The notes under the pieces are model-generated. The model saw nothing but the letters and a program-made list of their open reading frames with translations, had not been told where the DNA came from and ran no database searches. Below are positions 1 through 8,820 of a stretch of 64,000 nucleotides of DNA, one piece after another. Each line of letters starts with the position of its first letter. Position 1 is the stretch's first letter. Origin of the DNA: Paralcaligenes ureilyticus (GTDB taxonomy: Bacteria > Pseudomonadota > Gammaproteobacteria > Burkholderiales > Burkholderiaceae_B); contig NZ_SMAJ01000015.1 of NCBI RefSeq assembly GCF_004346225.1, positions 1 to 64,000 on the forward strand, written 5' to 3'. Both the position numbers and the translations under genes were made by a program.

Positions 1-2169
1 TTGGTGAGCGTCAACGCACCCGTACCGGCATTGAAGCTGGTCGCACCCGCTCCCGCTGCCTGCGTGATCGCACCCGTTTGCGTAATCCCTGTGCCACTCA
101 CCGTGAGGGTGCCGCTACCCACCGAAGACGTGCCCAGCAACAGCGCGTTGGCGCCATTCGATAGCGCAACGTCGTTGGCCCCACTATTGCTCAGACTCAC
201 CGCCCCGGTAAAGGTATTGCCCGCGTTGGTCAGCGTAATGGCGCCAGCTCCCGCGGTGATGCTGCTCGTGCCCGTTACCGTTAGCGCACCTGCCTGCGTG
301 ATGGCATTGTTATTGCTCGTGGCGGTCAAGACGCCACCTACCGTGCCACCGCCCAGATTCAACGCACCCGTGCTGGTCGCGGTCAACGCCCCCGTGGACA
401 ACGTGCCTAGTGTGAGCGCATTCGCATCCGTGATCTGCGTCGTGCCACCCGTCAGACTCACGGCGCCTCTGAAATCGTTGCCCGTATTGGTGAGCGTCAA
501 CGCACCCGTACTGGCATTGAAGCTGGCCGCACCCGTTCCCGCCGTCTGTGTGATTGCACCCGTTTGCGTAATCCCTGTGCCGCTCACCGTGAGGGTGCCG
601 CTACCCACCGAAGACGTGCCCAGCAACAGCGCGTTGGCGCCGTTAGACAAGGCCACCGCATTGGCCCCACTATTGCTCAGGCTCACCGCGCCGGTAAAGG
701 TATTGCCCGCGTTGGTCAGTGTAATGGCGCCAGCTCCCGCGGTGAAACTGCTCGTGCCCGTTACCGTTAGCGCGCCCGCCTGCGTGATGGCATTGTTATT
801 GCTCGTGGCGGTCAAGACGCCACCTACCGTGCCACCGCCCAGATTCAACGCACCCGTGCTGGTTGCGGTCAATGCTCCCGTAGCCAGCGTGCCTAGCGTG
901 AGCGCATTCGCATCCGTGATCTGCGTCGTGCCACCCGTCAGACTCACGGCGCCTCTGAAATCGTTGCCCGTATTGGTGAGCGTCAACGCACCCGTACTGG
1001 CATTGAAGCTGGCCGCACCCGCTCCCGCTGCCTGCGTGATCGCACCCGTTTGCGTAATCCCTGTGCCACTCACCGTGAGGGCGCCACTACCCACCGAGGA
1101 CGTGCCCAGCGACAGCGCGTTGGCGCCATTCGATAGCGCAACGTCGTTGGCCCCACTATTGCTCAGACTCACCACGCCGGTAAAGGTATTGCCCACGTTG
1201 GTCAGCGTAATGGCGCCAGCTCCCGCGGTGAAACTGGCCGCACCGGCTCCCGCTGCCTGCGTGATCGCACCCGTTTGCGTAATCCCTTTGCCGCTCACCG
1301 CGAGGGTGCCGCTACCCACCGAAGACGTGCCCAGCAACAAGGCGTTGCCACCATTAGCCAGGCCTACATTGTTAGCCCCACTATTGGTCAGACTCACCGC
1401 GCCGGTAAAAGTATTGCCCGTGCTGGTCAGCGTAATGGCGCCAGCTCCCGCGGTGATGCTGCTCGTGCCCGTTACCGTTAGCGCGCCTGCCTGCGTGATG
1501 GCATTGTTATTGCTCGTCGCGACAAGGTTGCCTGTCACCGCTCCCTTGCCCAGATTCAACGCACCCGTGCTGGTCGCGGTCAACGCTCCCGTAGCCAGCG
1601 TGCCTAGCGTGAGCGCATTCGCATCCGTGATCTGCGTCGTGCCACCCGTCAGACTCACGGCGCCTCCGAAATCGTTGCCCGTATTGGTGAGCGTCAACGC
1701 ACCCGTACTGGCATTGAAGCTGGTCGCACCCGCTCCCGCTGCCTGCGTGATCGCACCCGTTTGCGTAATCCCTGTGCCACTCACCGTGAGGGTGCCGCTA
1801 CCCACCGAAGACGTGCCCAGCAACAGCGCGTTGGCGCCGTTAGACAAGGCCACCGCATTGGCCCCGCTATTGCTCAGGCTCACCGCGCCGGTAAAGGTAT
1901 TGCCCGCGTTGGTCAGTGTAATGGCGCCAGCTCCCGCGGTGATGCCGCTCGTGCCCGTTACCGTTAGCGCACCTGCCTGCGTGATGGCATTGTTATTGCT
2001 CGTCGCGACAAGGTTGCCTGTCACCGCTCCCTTGCCCAGATTCAACGCACCCGTGCTGGTTGCGGTCAACGCCCCCGTGGCCAGCGTGCCTAGCGTGAGC
2101 GCATTCGCATCGGTGATCTGCGTCGTGCCACCCGTCAGACTCACGGCGCCTCCGAAATCGTTGCCCGTA
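1..2169 (-). repeat. Array of 486-bp in-frame repeats inside the adhesin gene
   Basis: Unit boundaries can be placed at the recurring TTGGTGAGCG at 1, 487, 973, 1684 and 2170. Spacing is exactly 486 bp (162 codons), except that the third unit is 711 bp. That unit carries an extra tandem copy of a 225-bp (75-codon) submodule (1006-1230 and 1231-1455). A degenerate, shortened unit follows from 2170 to about 2450. One segment exists in two versions: a GGTVGGVL type in the first, second and terminal units and a GKGAVTGNL type in the third and fourth. All length changes are multiples of three. The array probably continues beyond the left edge. Confidence 0.93.
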
Positions 2170-4136
2170 TTGGTGAGCGTAATGGAGCCGGTTCCCGCTG
2201 TGATGCTGCTCGTACCCGTGCCCGTTACCGTCAATGCGCCCGCCTGCGTGATGGCATTGTTAGTGCTCGTGGCGGTCAAGACGCCACCTACCGTGCCACC
2301 GCCCAGATTCAACGCACCCGTGCTGGTCGCGGTCAACGCTCCCGTAGCCAGCGTGCCTAGCGTGAGCGCATTCGCATCGGTGATCTTCGTCACGCCGCCC
2401 GTGAGGTCAACTGTGCCGGTAAAGTCGTTACCCGCGTTGGTCAGCGTAACGGCGTTGCCGCCCGCATTGATACTGCCTGCGCCAGCCATAATGCTGCCCG
2501 CTGTCTGTTTGATCGCGCCGCCCGCGCCTGTCGCGGTCAAGGTCAAGCCACCGCCACCCAACGCTATATTATCGGCAAGATTAATCTGATTGCCGGCGAT
2601 CAGCGTCAGATTCAACACGCCTGAGTTCGTGCCCGAAATCGCTTTATTTATATTGATATCACGAGCCGCGCTAAAGCTCAGGCTGCTCGTGCCGGTTTGA
2701 GTGTATGCAAGCGGTGTAAGCAGGCTGATGTCGCCGCTTTGAGTGCCGCCAGCGCCGGTGCTAAGCGTCACGTTGGCGCCGTTGGTAAGCGCGGTAGTGA
2801 TCAGGTCCACCCCCAGGGACGCCGTATTGCCTGTTGCCGCAAAGGGGTTGGCGGTATTGATGTTGGTCGCGCCGTTGCCCGCCACAATGCTTATGTTGTA
2901 AGGATCGATCAGCCAAGTGCCGGCAGCGCCAGCCGCCGCGGCCACCGTGGGCGCCTGGTCGATCGTCAGGCCGCCGTGACTGGACGTTTCGACCCAGCCG
3001 CCTGCGCCGCCGGCCGCCCCCCCACGGGCGGAAAGGCCTCCTGCCACCACTGTATTGTCATCCGACCAGACCACCACCTTGCCGCCATCGCCACGTGAGG
3101 TCGCGTCGGCATTAACGGCAGCACCGGCGGCAATATACGTGCGCTCGGCGCGCTGCAAACCTTCGCCGCCGTGTTCACCGCCGCCAATGCGAACCTGACC
3201 TCCACCCTGGGCGCCCGAAGCGTCTATGCGGGCAAGCCCGGTCACCAGCACGTCGCGATCCGACAGCAGATGCACGCTGCCTCCATGCACACCCGACACG
3301 TCGATTGTGCCGCTGTGGGAGACATCGCCACCGCTAGCCACCAAACGGACCACACCACCTTCGGTACTGACACTATTGGCCTGAATCACTCCGCTGTTGT
3401 TCACCACACTGGCCAACAGGCTATCTTTGGCTGCGGCGTTCATCAGCACCTGGCCGTCCTGGGCCCGGATCAGTTGCCTGTTTTCAGCCAAGGCATCCAC
3501 GGCGCTCTGATCAACCTGCATGGACAGCAAGCGGTTATCGTTAAAGGTCAGCGTCACGGCTTTGCCTGCACCCAACGCCACGCTGCCGGCTGGGGCGTTG
3601 ATCGTCCCCTGGTTGGATACCTGGCGGCCCAGCAAGGCCACATACGCGCCGGGCGCCGCGGTAATCGTGCCCTTGTTGACAATGGCGCCCGCCGCATCGC
3701 CGCTAAAGTGTCGCGTGGCCTGTGCCAGGTCGGCGTCGCTGACATTTAGCGTCGAGGCCACCAGGCCACCCACATTAACCTGGGCGCCCGTGCCAAACAC
3801 AATGCCGTTGGGATTAATTAAAAACACCTGGCCATTGGCGTCAAGGCGACCCAGTATCTGACTGGCGCTGGAATCCGCAATCCGGTTCACCGCGATGGCC
3901 GCCGTATTGGGCTGCACGAAATTGACGGTGTCGTGGGCGCCAACATTAAAGGTTTGCCAATTGACAGCCAAATTCTGGCTGGCCTGCCTGATCGTAGTGG
4001 TGCTGGCGGCTTGACTAATGACGCCTGAGCCCGCCGTGATCTGACCACCCGCAGGGCCGCCTGCCCATGCTGTTAGCGGCACCCACAACAAGGTGCCGAC
4101 GCACGATAAACCATTTAGCCACGCCATTGAGGCCAT
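1..4136 (-). CDS. Filamentous haemagglutinin-type two-partner secretion exoprotein, 5' part (3' end outside window)
   Basis: This is a large secreted adhesin of the FhaB/HMW type; 1378 codons are visible and the frame is still open at the left edge. The first ~26 residues look like a signal peptide ending in LTAWA. Residues ~30-260 form a TPS secretion domain, with the motif INPNGIVFG near residues 108-115 and the NLAVNWQTFNVG strand before it. Such domains are recognised by an outer-membrane TpsB/FhaC partner, which is not in the window. From residue ~560 onward the protein is an array of 162-residue units rich in Gly, Thr, Asn and Ser, as expected for a right-handed beta-helix shaft. The start at 4136 is chosen because GGGAGG lies about 8 nt upstream. 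No enzymatic domain is seen; the C-terminus is unknown. Confidence 0.9.
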   Translation of the reverse strand, partial: MASMAWLNGLSCVGTLLWVPLTAWAGGPAGGQITAGSGVISQAASTTTIRQASQNLAVNWQTFNVGAHDTVNFVQPNTAAIAVNRIADSSASQILGRLDANGQVFLINPNGIVFGTGAQVNVGGLVASTLNVSDADLAQATRHFSGDAAGAIVNKGTITAAPGAYVALLGRQVSNQGTINAPAGSVALGAGKAVTLTFNDNRLLSMQVDQSAVDALAENRQLIRAQDGQVLMNAAAKDSLLASVVNNSGVIQANSVSTEGGVVRLVASGGDVSHSGTIDVSGVHGGSVHLLSDRDVLVTGLARIDASGAQGGGQVRIGGGEHGGEGLQRAERTYIAAGAAVNADATSRGDGGKVVVWSDDNTVVAGGLSARGGAAGGAGGWVETSSHGGLTIDQAPTVAAAAGAAGTWLIDPYNISIVAGNGATNINTANPFAATGNTASLGVDLITTALTNGANVTLSTGAGGTQSGDISLLTPLAYTQTGTSSLSFSAARDININKAISGTNSGVLNLTLIAGNQINLADNIALGGGGLTLTATGAGGAIKQTAGSIMAGAGSINAGGNAVTLTNAGNDFTGTVDLTGGVTKITDANALTLGTLATGALTATSTGALNLGGGTVGGVLTATSTNNAITQAGALTVTGTGTSSITAGTGSITLTNTGNDFGGAVSLTGGTTQITDANALTLGTLATGALTATSTGALNLGKGAVTGNLVATSNNNAITQAGALTVTGTSGITAGAGAITLTNAGNTFTGAVSLSNSGANAVALSNGANALLLGTSSVGSGTLTVSGTGITQTGAITQAAGAGATSFNASTGALTLTNTGNDFGGAVSLTGGTTQITDANALTLGTLATGALTATSTGALNLGKGAVTGNLVATSNNNAITQAGALTVTGTSSITAGAGAITLTSTGNTFTGAVSLTNSGANNVGLANGGNALLLGTSSVGSGTLAVSGKGITQTGAITQAAGAGAASFTAGAGAITLTNVGNTFTGVVSLSNSGANDVALSNGANALSLGTSSVGSGALTVSGTGITQTGAITQAAGAGAASFNASTGALTLTNTGNDFRGAVSLTGGTTQITDANALTLGTLATGALTATSTGALNLGGGTVGGVLTATSNNNAITQAGALTVTGTSSFTAGAGAITLTNAGNTFTGAVSLSNSGANAVALSNGANALLLGTSSVGSGTLTVSGTGITQTGAITQTAGTGAASFNASTGALTLTNTGNDFRGAVSLTGGTTQITDANALTLGTLSTGALTATSTGALNLGGGTVGGVLTATSNNNAITQAGALTVTGTSSITAGAGAITLTNAGNTFTGAVSLSNSGANDVALSNGANALLLGTSSVGSGTLTVSGTGITQTGAITQAAGAGATSFNAGTGALTLT

Positions 4137-4161
4137 TCTCAGCCTCCCGCATCAGGCTTTC

Positions 4162-4189
4162 ATTCTACAAACCAAATGAATAGGGTCAA
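4162..4189 (-). promoter_or_regulatory. Putative sigma-70 promoter of the adhesin gene
   Basis: On the minus strand TTGACC (4189-4184) and TAGAAT (4167-4162) are separated by 16 bp, a good match to the -35 and -10 consensus. The predicted transcript would start near 4155, leaving a leader of about 20 nt that contains the GGGAGG ribosome-binding site. Confidence 0.45.
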
Positions 4190-4433
4190 AAAACTGTCTT
4201 GTTCTTTCGATTAAAGGCCAAAATGCAATTTACAATCACTTTGTGCAATTTTTGAATCATAAAATTCTGTCGTCGCAAACTGCCGTGTGCTCGTCATCAA
4301 TAACAATACCATTAACCTTACATTATGGTAACTATTATTTCAAATGGTTATTTATAGGGGTTTCCCCGCCAAATGTACTGTGCAATTCCACTGGTAAATC
4401 TGCTATGCACTTTATCAGCTACGCTTGCGTTAT

Positions 4434-4457
4434 GGCACCCACAAGGGGTGCCGCTAC
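4434..4457 (-). repeat. REP palindrome, GGCACCC stem variant
   Basis: Read on the minus strand this is a GTAGC foot, a 7-bp stem GGCACCC/GGGTGCC and a CTTGT loop. It ends only 9 nt before the start codon of the following gene, so it lies in that gene's leader, an unusual position for a family otherwise found mostly at gene ends. Confidence 0.85.
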
Positions 4458-4466
4458 ACCGGACAC

Positions 4467-5414
4467 ATGGTCATGAATGAATCCGTAACAACTATTGCTG
4501 TCGTCGGTTGCGGCGTCATTGGGGCCAGTTGGGCCGCGTATTTTCTGGCCAAGGGGTTTTCGGTCGCCGCGACCGACCCGGGCGACCACGCCGAACACAA
4601 TTTGCAAAAATGGGTGCGCGCCTTCTGGCCAACCCTGGAACAGCAAGGTTTGTCGGATGGCGCATCGCTCGACAATCTGAGCTTTCATCAAAACGTGGCC
4701 GACACAGTAAGGCACGCCCAGTTCATACAGGAAAACGGACCGGAACGGCTCGATATAAAACGCCGCCTGATCGCCGACATTGAAGCCGCCGCCCCATCCG
4801 GCACCCTCATCGCCAGCAGTTCATCGGGATTACTGATCAGCGACATACAAAGCGCCGCCCAATTCCCCGAACGAATCGTACTGGGGCACCCTTTTAACCC
4901 CCCGCATCTGATTCCCCTCGTCGAAGTATTGGGTGGGAAGCTCACCTCGCAAGATAATGTTCAACGCGCCATTGAGTTTTATCGTTCAATCGGCAAGAAA
5001 CCCATCCACATCCGGCAGGAAATAAAAGGCCATGTTGCCAACCGCTTGCAGGCAGCGCTATGGAAGGAAGCGTTCTATCTTGTCAACAACGATGTGATTT
5101 CGGTAGCCGACCTGGATACGGCAATTTCTTTCGGACCCGGACTGCGTTGGGCATTGCTTGGCCCATTCCTGAACCTGCATCTTTCGGGCGGCGAAGGCGG
5201 CATTGAACATGCGCTGGAGCACCTGGGGCCACCGATCGAAGACTGGTGGGCCGACTTGGGGCAGGTAACGCTTTCGGCCGATACCAACAAGAAGATAATT
5301 GATGGCGTTAAACACGAACTGGCGCCCTACGACGAAATCAGAATGCGCCAGCAACGCGACGCCGTGCTGCTGACGCTGATGCAATTGAAGAAAGATTCCG
5401 ATCAGCTGCCTTGA
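4467..5414 (+). CDS. 3-hydroxyacyl-CoA dehydrogenase family protein, L-carnitine dehydrogenase-like
   Basis: The 315-residue product begins with a Rossmann fold (VVGCGVIG, residues ~12-19). It carries HPFNPPHLIPLVEVLGG, which is typical of the NAD-dependent 3-hydroxyacyl-CoA, L-gulonate and L-carnitine dehydrogenase group. The C-terminal part contains GPGLRWALLGPF, also common in carnitine/gulonate dehydrogenases. It probably oxidises a small 3-hydroxy acid in the cytoplasm; the exact substrate cannot be fixed. The ATG at 4467 is preferred, with another in frame at 4473. An in-frame TTG at 4425 would make the N-terminus read through the REP palindrome and is unlikely. No strong ribosome-binding site is visible. 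It stands alone, without thioesterase or other carnitine genes. Confidence 0.78.
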   Translation: MVMNESVTTIAVVGCGVIGASWAAYFLAKGFSVAATDPGDHAEHNLQKWVRAFWPTLEQQGLSDGASLDNLSFHQNVADTVRHAQFIQENGPERLDIKRRLIADIEAAAPSGTLIASSSSGLLISDIQSAAQFPERIVLGHPFNPPHLIPLVEVLGGKLTSQDNVQRAIEFYRSIGKKPIHIRQEIKGHVANRLQAALWKEAFYLVNNDVISVADLDTAISFGPGLRWALLGPFLNLHLSGGEGGIEHALEHLGPPIEDWWADLGQVTLSADTNKKIIDGVKHELAPYDEIRMRQQRDAVLLTLMQLKKDSDQLP

Positions 5415-5433
5415 TTGCATTTCTTGCATTGAT

Positions 5434-5557
5434 GGCACCCACAAGGGGTGCCGCTACAAAAACGTATCCATCAGTAATGTAGTGGCAGCCCTTGTGGCTG
5501 CCATTTCGACGAACAAGACGCTCTTGCATAGATGACAGGCACAAGGCCTGTCGCTAC
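5434..5557. repeat. Cluster of three REP palindromes between convergent genes
   Basis: Three copies lie between the dehydrogenase and phaR ends. They are 5434-5457 (minus, stem GGCACCC/GGGTGCC), 5479-5502 (plus, GGCAGCC/GGCTGCC) and 5534-5557 (minus, GACAGGC/GCCTGTC). All keep the GTAG foot and the CTTGT loop. The first two form an inverted pair. The third has the most divergent stem in the window, yet all seven pairs are intact. They could act as bidirectional transcript-end structures. Confidence 0.9.
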
Positions 5558-5588
5558 ATCGTGTTTACGGCAGTCGCAAAGCACGCAA

Positions 5589-6155
5589 CTATTTCTTCTG
5601 ATCGCTGCCTGTGTTGGGCTTGAACGGGAAGGCCGAAAACATGGATCGGGATTGATCCTGCATCTGGTCCTGCATTTGCGCAAACAGATTCTTGCTCTGG
5701 TCAATATAGCTGTTCATCATGTTTTGCAGCACCGGGGTCTGGACATTCATGAACTGAGCCCAGGCTTCGGGACCAAGCTGATTACTGTACAAACCTTTGG
5801 ACTGCTCGGCCATGCGGTTTTGAATATCCATGAAGGTCTGGATATTTTTCTCCAGAAAGGCACCCATCACACCCTGCATGGCGTGACCATAGAAACGAAT
5901 GATTTGCGATAGGGCCGTGGACGAAAACATGGGGACGCCATCGCCCGCTTCTTCTTCAAGAATGATCTGCAGCAATATGCTGCGCGTCAGGTCTTCACCC
6001 GCCTTCGCATCGACGACTTGAAACGTCTGATTATCAAGCACCAACTGTTTAACATCAGACAGGGTAATGTAGGCGCTGGTCTGCGTATCGTATAAACGGC
6101 GATTAGGGTATTTTTTAATCAGGCGAATTGCTGGGGGTGATGAAGTTTGCGTCAT
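5589..6155 (-). CDS. phaR: Polyhydroxyalkanoate synthesis repressor PhaR
   Basis: The 188-residue protein begins with the PHB/PHA accumulation regulator DNA-binding domain (IRLIKKYPNRRLYDT, residues ~10-24). The associated PHB_acc domain follows at about 75-115 and the tail is Gln- and Met-rich. PhaR proteins bind both DNA and PHA granules and repress phasin genes and their own gene until polymer accumulates. Length and domain order fit the betaproteobacterial family. It is the last gene of the phaC-phaB-phaR set, 87 nt after phaB. Confidence 0.94.
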   Translation of the reverse strand: MTQTSSPPAIRLIKKYPNRRLYDTQTSAYITLSDVKQLVLDNQTFQVVDAKAGEDLTRSILLQIILEEEAGDGVPMFSSTALSQIIRFYGHAMQGVMGAFLEKNIQTFMDIQNRMAEQSKGLYSNQLGPEAWAQFMNVQTPVLQNMMNSYIDQSKNLFAQMQDQMQDQSRSMFSAFPFKPNTGSDQKK

Positions 6156-6242
6156 GACATTAGCCGGGTGCGTGAAAGGTTCAGGACACTGTATCCGGCC
6201 ATATGTCGCCAGATACAGTGTGCCGCATATTCCAAGAATACA

Positions 6243-6980
6243 TCAGCCCATGTGCAAACCGCCATTTATCGAAAAATCGGCACCCGTCGCAAACCCGGCA
6301 TCGTCGGAGGCCAGCCAAGCCACCATGGACCCCATTTCCTGGGGCGTACCCAGGCGTTTGACGGGGATGGTGGCCACAATTTTTTCCAGCACTTCGGGCC
6401 GTATCGCCCGGACCATATCGGTACCGATGTAGCCCGGCGAGATGGTATTGACGGTAATGCCTTTGCTGGCCACCTCTTGAGCCAGCGCCATGGTAAACCC
6501 GTGTATGCCTGCCTTGGCCGTGGAATAATTGGTCTGACCGAACTGACCCTTCTGACCGTTGACCGAGCTGATATTGATAATACGCCCCCACTGCTGTTCA
6601 ACCATGCCCTCCATGACTTGCTTGGTGACGTTAAAAAGACTATTCAAATTGGTATCGATAACCGCGCGCCAATCTTCCTGGCTCATTTTGCGAAATAGCC
6701 CATCGCGGGTGATCCCGGCATTGTTGACCAGCACCTGGACGTTGCCCAGATCTTTTTTCACACGGTCGAATGCCTCAACGGTGGACGCCCAATCCGCCAC
6801 ATTTCCCACCGAGGCATGAAACGTGTACCCAAGCGCAGCCTGCTCGTCGAGCCACTGCTTGAAATTACGGCTCGGCCCGCAACCGGCCACTACGGTATAG
6901 CCTTCTTTGGCTAAACGCTGGCATATCGAAGTTCCAATACCGCCCATTCCACCCGTCACATATGCCAATTTTCCACTCAT
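6243..6980 (-). CDS. phaB: Acetoacetyl-CoA reductase (NADPH) PhaB
   Basis: This 245-residue short-chain dehydrogenase reduces acetoacetyl-CoA to (R)-3-hydroxybutyryl-CoA, the monomer for PHB. It shows the cofactor motif TGGMGGIG (residues 9-16), NNAG (~86-89), the catalytic Ser at 138/139, and Tyr152 and Lys156 in YSTAK. The C-terminus FSINGGLHMG is typical of PhaB. The ATG at 6980 follows AGAGGAG by 7 nt, so a longer in-frame extension to 7058 is rejected. It lies 90 nt downstream of phaC in the same direction. Confidence 0.95.
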   Translation of the reverse strand: MSGKLAYVTGGMGGIGTSICQRLAKEGYTVVAGCGPSRNFKQWLDEQAALGYTFHASVGNVADWASTVEAFDRVKKDLGNVQVLVNNAGITRDGLFRKMSQEDWRAVIDTNLNSLFNVTKQVMEGMVEQQWGRIINISSVNGQKGQFGQTNYSTAKAGIHGFTMALAQEVASKGITVNTISPGYIGTDMVRAIRPEVLEKIVATIPVKRLGTPQEMGSMVAWLASDDAGFATGADFSINGGLHMG

Positions 6981-7070
6981 TTCAGTCTCCTCTGTACTGG
7001 AATCGTTCCAGATATCTGCTGCATCCATGTGGCGCCCCGCCGCGAGCGCCGCCTGCACCTGCTGTTCGAC

Positions 7071-8705
7071 CTAGGCCGCACGAACCTTCACATAGCGCCC
7101 CGGCGCCTCCTCGATAGGCATATAACGGGCGTTGCCCAGTTTGGACTTGCGCCGTACCTGGCTACCGGAATGCAAAGCCAGCCAGTTCGCCCAGTCGGGC
7201 CACCAGCTACCCGCATGCTGGCTCGCACCGCCGAGCCATGCCTCGGGGTCGCCGGGAATATCGGTATGCTGATAATCGTTTTCGTAGGCCCAATAATGGC
7301 GGCGTTTCTTGGCCGGCGGATTGATGACGCCCGCAATATGGCCCGACGCGCCCAGCACAAAGCGTATGGACCCGCGCAAGATGCGAGTCGAGGCATAGGC
7401 GGCGGGCCAGGGCACGATATGGTCTTCACGCGAACCATACACATACGCCGGCATCTTCAAGCTTTGCAGGTCAAGCGCATGGCCGTCGACCTTGACCCGG
7501 CCGGGCTTCTTGAGGTTATTTTCCAGGTAAGTATTGCGGAAATACCAGGTAAAAAAAGGCCCAGGCAGATTGGTGCCGTCGGAATTCCAGAACAGTAAAT
7601 CGAAAGGCGGCGGCGCCAGGCCTTTCAGGTAATTGCTGACCACATAATTCCAGACCAGCTCGTTGGGGCGTAAAAATGCAAAGGTAGTGCCCAGCTCACG
7701 CGCCGACATCAGGCCGGATCGCCCGATCTGGCGCTCTCGCGTCTGGGCATGCGCCTCATCGACGAATACGTCGAGCACCCCCGTATCGTCAAAATCGAGC
7801 AGCGTAGTCAGCAAAGTAAGCGCGCTGACCGGCTCTTGCCCTTTGGCGTGCGCCAACGCCAAGGCCGAGGCCAGCAAGGTGCCCCCAACGCAAAAACCCA
7901 GCGCGTTGATCTGTTTTTGCCCGGAAATGGCGCACGCAACGTCAAGCGCCGTCAACACCCCTTCTTGCAGGTAGTCGTCCCAGGTGGCCGAGTCGACACC
8001 ATCGGTATCGGAGGCCAATGGGTTGCGCCAGGACACCAGCATTACCGTAAACCCTTGTTCGGTCGCATACCGCACAAACGAATTTTCGGGTTGCAAATCG
8101 AGTATGTAGAATTTATTGATGCACGGAGGAACAATCACCAAAGGCTTTTGATAAACGGACGGGGTGACTGGCGAATACTGAATGAGCTGAAACAGCCGGT
8201 TCTCGAAAACGACCGCGCCCGGTGTGATGCCTACGTTTTTGCCAAGTTCGAATTTGGATTCATCGGTTTGCGACAAACGGCCCTTGCGCAGGTCGCAGAC
8301 AAGATTCTCCAGCCCCAGGCGAAACGACTCGCCGCGGCTTTCAATCAAGGCCTGCTGGGCCTCGGGGTTGGTCGCCAGAAAATTGGAGGGTGCCAGCGCA
8401 TCGACCCATTGCATGACGGAAAAACGCAGCCGGTTGCGCACCGGCTCGGTGGCCTGCGCCGCCTCGACCATCTGCTGCATCGCTCGCGCCGACAGGAGAT
8501 AGGCATGAGCCAGCAACAAGGAGCCGGGGTTGGATGACCACGCCTCATTGCTAAAACGGCGATCGTGCGTACTGCCCAGCATACCTTGTTGCGCCTGAGT
8601 GCTTAGCCGCAGCCATTCACGTGAAAATTCGGCTTGAATTTCAGCCAGCTTGTCCGATGCCACGATCACCGGGACGGGCCGTTCAGATGAAGTTGATGCT
8701 CTCAT
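7071..8705 (-). CDS. phaC: Class I poly(3-hydroxyalkanoate) synthase PhaC
   Basis: The 544-residue enzyme polymerises (R)-3-hydroxyacyl-CoA at the PHA granule. It has the N-terminal PhaC domain and an alpha/beta-hydrolase core with a lipase-like box GFCVGG, whose Cys (about residue 272) is the nucleophile. The Asp in SREDHIVPW and the His in GASGHIAG complete the triad. The length is slightly shorter than the Cupriavidus enzyme. The ATG at 8705 follows AAGGTG; a TTG 18 nt upstream is less likely. It is the first gene of the cluster. A phaA thiolase is absent here, so acetoacetyl-CoA must come from a gene elsewhere. Confidence 0.95.
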   Translation of the reverse strand: MRASTSSERPVPVIVASDKLAEIQAEFSREWLRLSTQAQQGMLGSTHDRRFSNEAWSSNPGSLLLAHAYLLSARAMQQMVEAAQATEPVRNRLRFSVMQWVDALAPSNFLATNPEAQQALIESRGESFRLGLENLVCDLRKGRLSQTDESKFELGKNVGITPGAVVFENRLFQLIQYSPVTPSVYQKPLVIVPPCINKFYILDLQPENSFVRYATEQGFTVMLVSWRNPLASDTDGVDSATWDDYLQEGVLTALDVACAISGQKQINALGFCVGGTLLASALALAHAKGQEPVSALTLLTTLLDFDDTGVLDVFVDEAHAQTRERQIGRSGLMSARELGTTFAFLRPNELVWNYVVSNYLKGLAPPPFDLLFWNSDGTNLPGPFFTWYFRNTYLENNLKKPGRVKVDGHALDLQSLKMPAYVYGSREDHIVPWPAAYASTRILRGSIRFVLGASGHIAGVINPPAKKRRHYWAYENDYQHTDIPGDPEAWLGGASQHAGSWWPDWANWLALHSGSQVRRKSKLGNARYMPIEEAPGRYVKVRAA

Positions 8706-8820
8706 CTTGGACACCTTACGCAATTACGTTTCTTTCAATGAATCTTGGATTGCATTTAGGTGCCTGTCAATCAGGGTAAGTCGCTAGAGCGCTGCGGCCC
8801 AATCACCGGCGCACTGCCCT

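Larger units (their letters stand above)
4137..4466. other. AT-rich divergent intergenic region between adhesin and dehydrogenase
   Basis: This 330-bp region is clearly more AT-rich than its flanks and contains no credible gene. It holds the proposed adhesin promoter near the adhesin start and a REP palindrome directly before the dehydrogenase start. The middle part (about 4195-4420) shows nothing recognisable beyond AT-rich sequence. Low GC upstream of a surface adhesin would suit silencing or activation by a DNA-binding regulator, but no specific site can be named. Confidence 0.6.

Noticed and set aside
1-2589. An 862-codon open frame on the plus strand, rich in Ala, Val, Pro and Leu, with internal repeats
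   Set aside because: It lies exactly antisense to the adhesin repeats. The minus frame has a signal peptide, TPS domain, promoter and ribosome-binding site, whereas the plus frame has no family features. Biased codon composition of the repeats leaves the opposite strand free of stops.
4425-4466. Upstream TTG start giving the dehydrogenase 14 more residues
   Set aside because: The added peptide is just a translated REP palindrome and has no ribosome-binding site; the conserved fold begins after the ATG at 4467.
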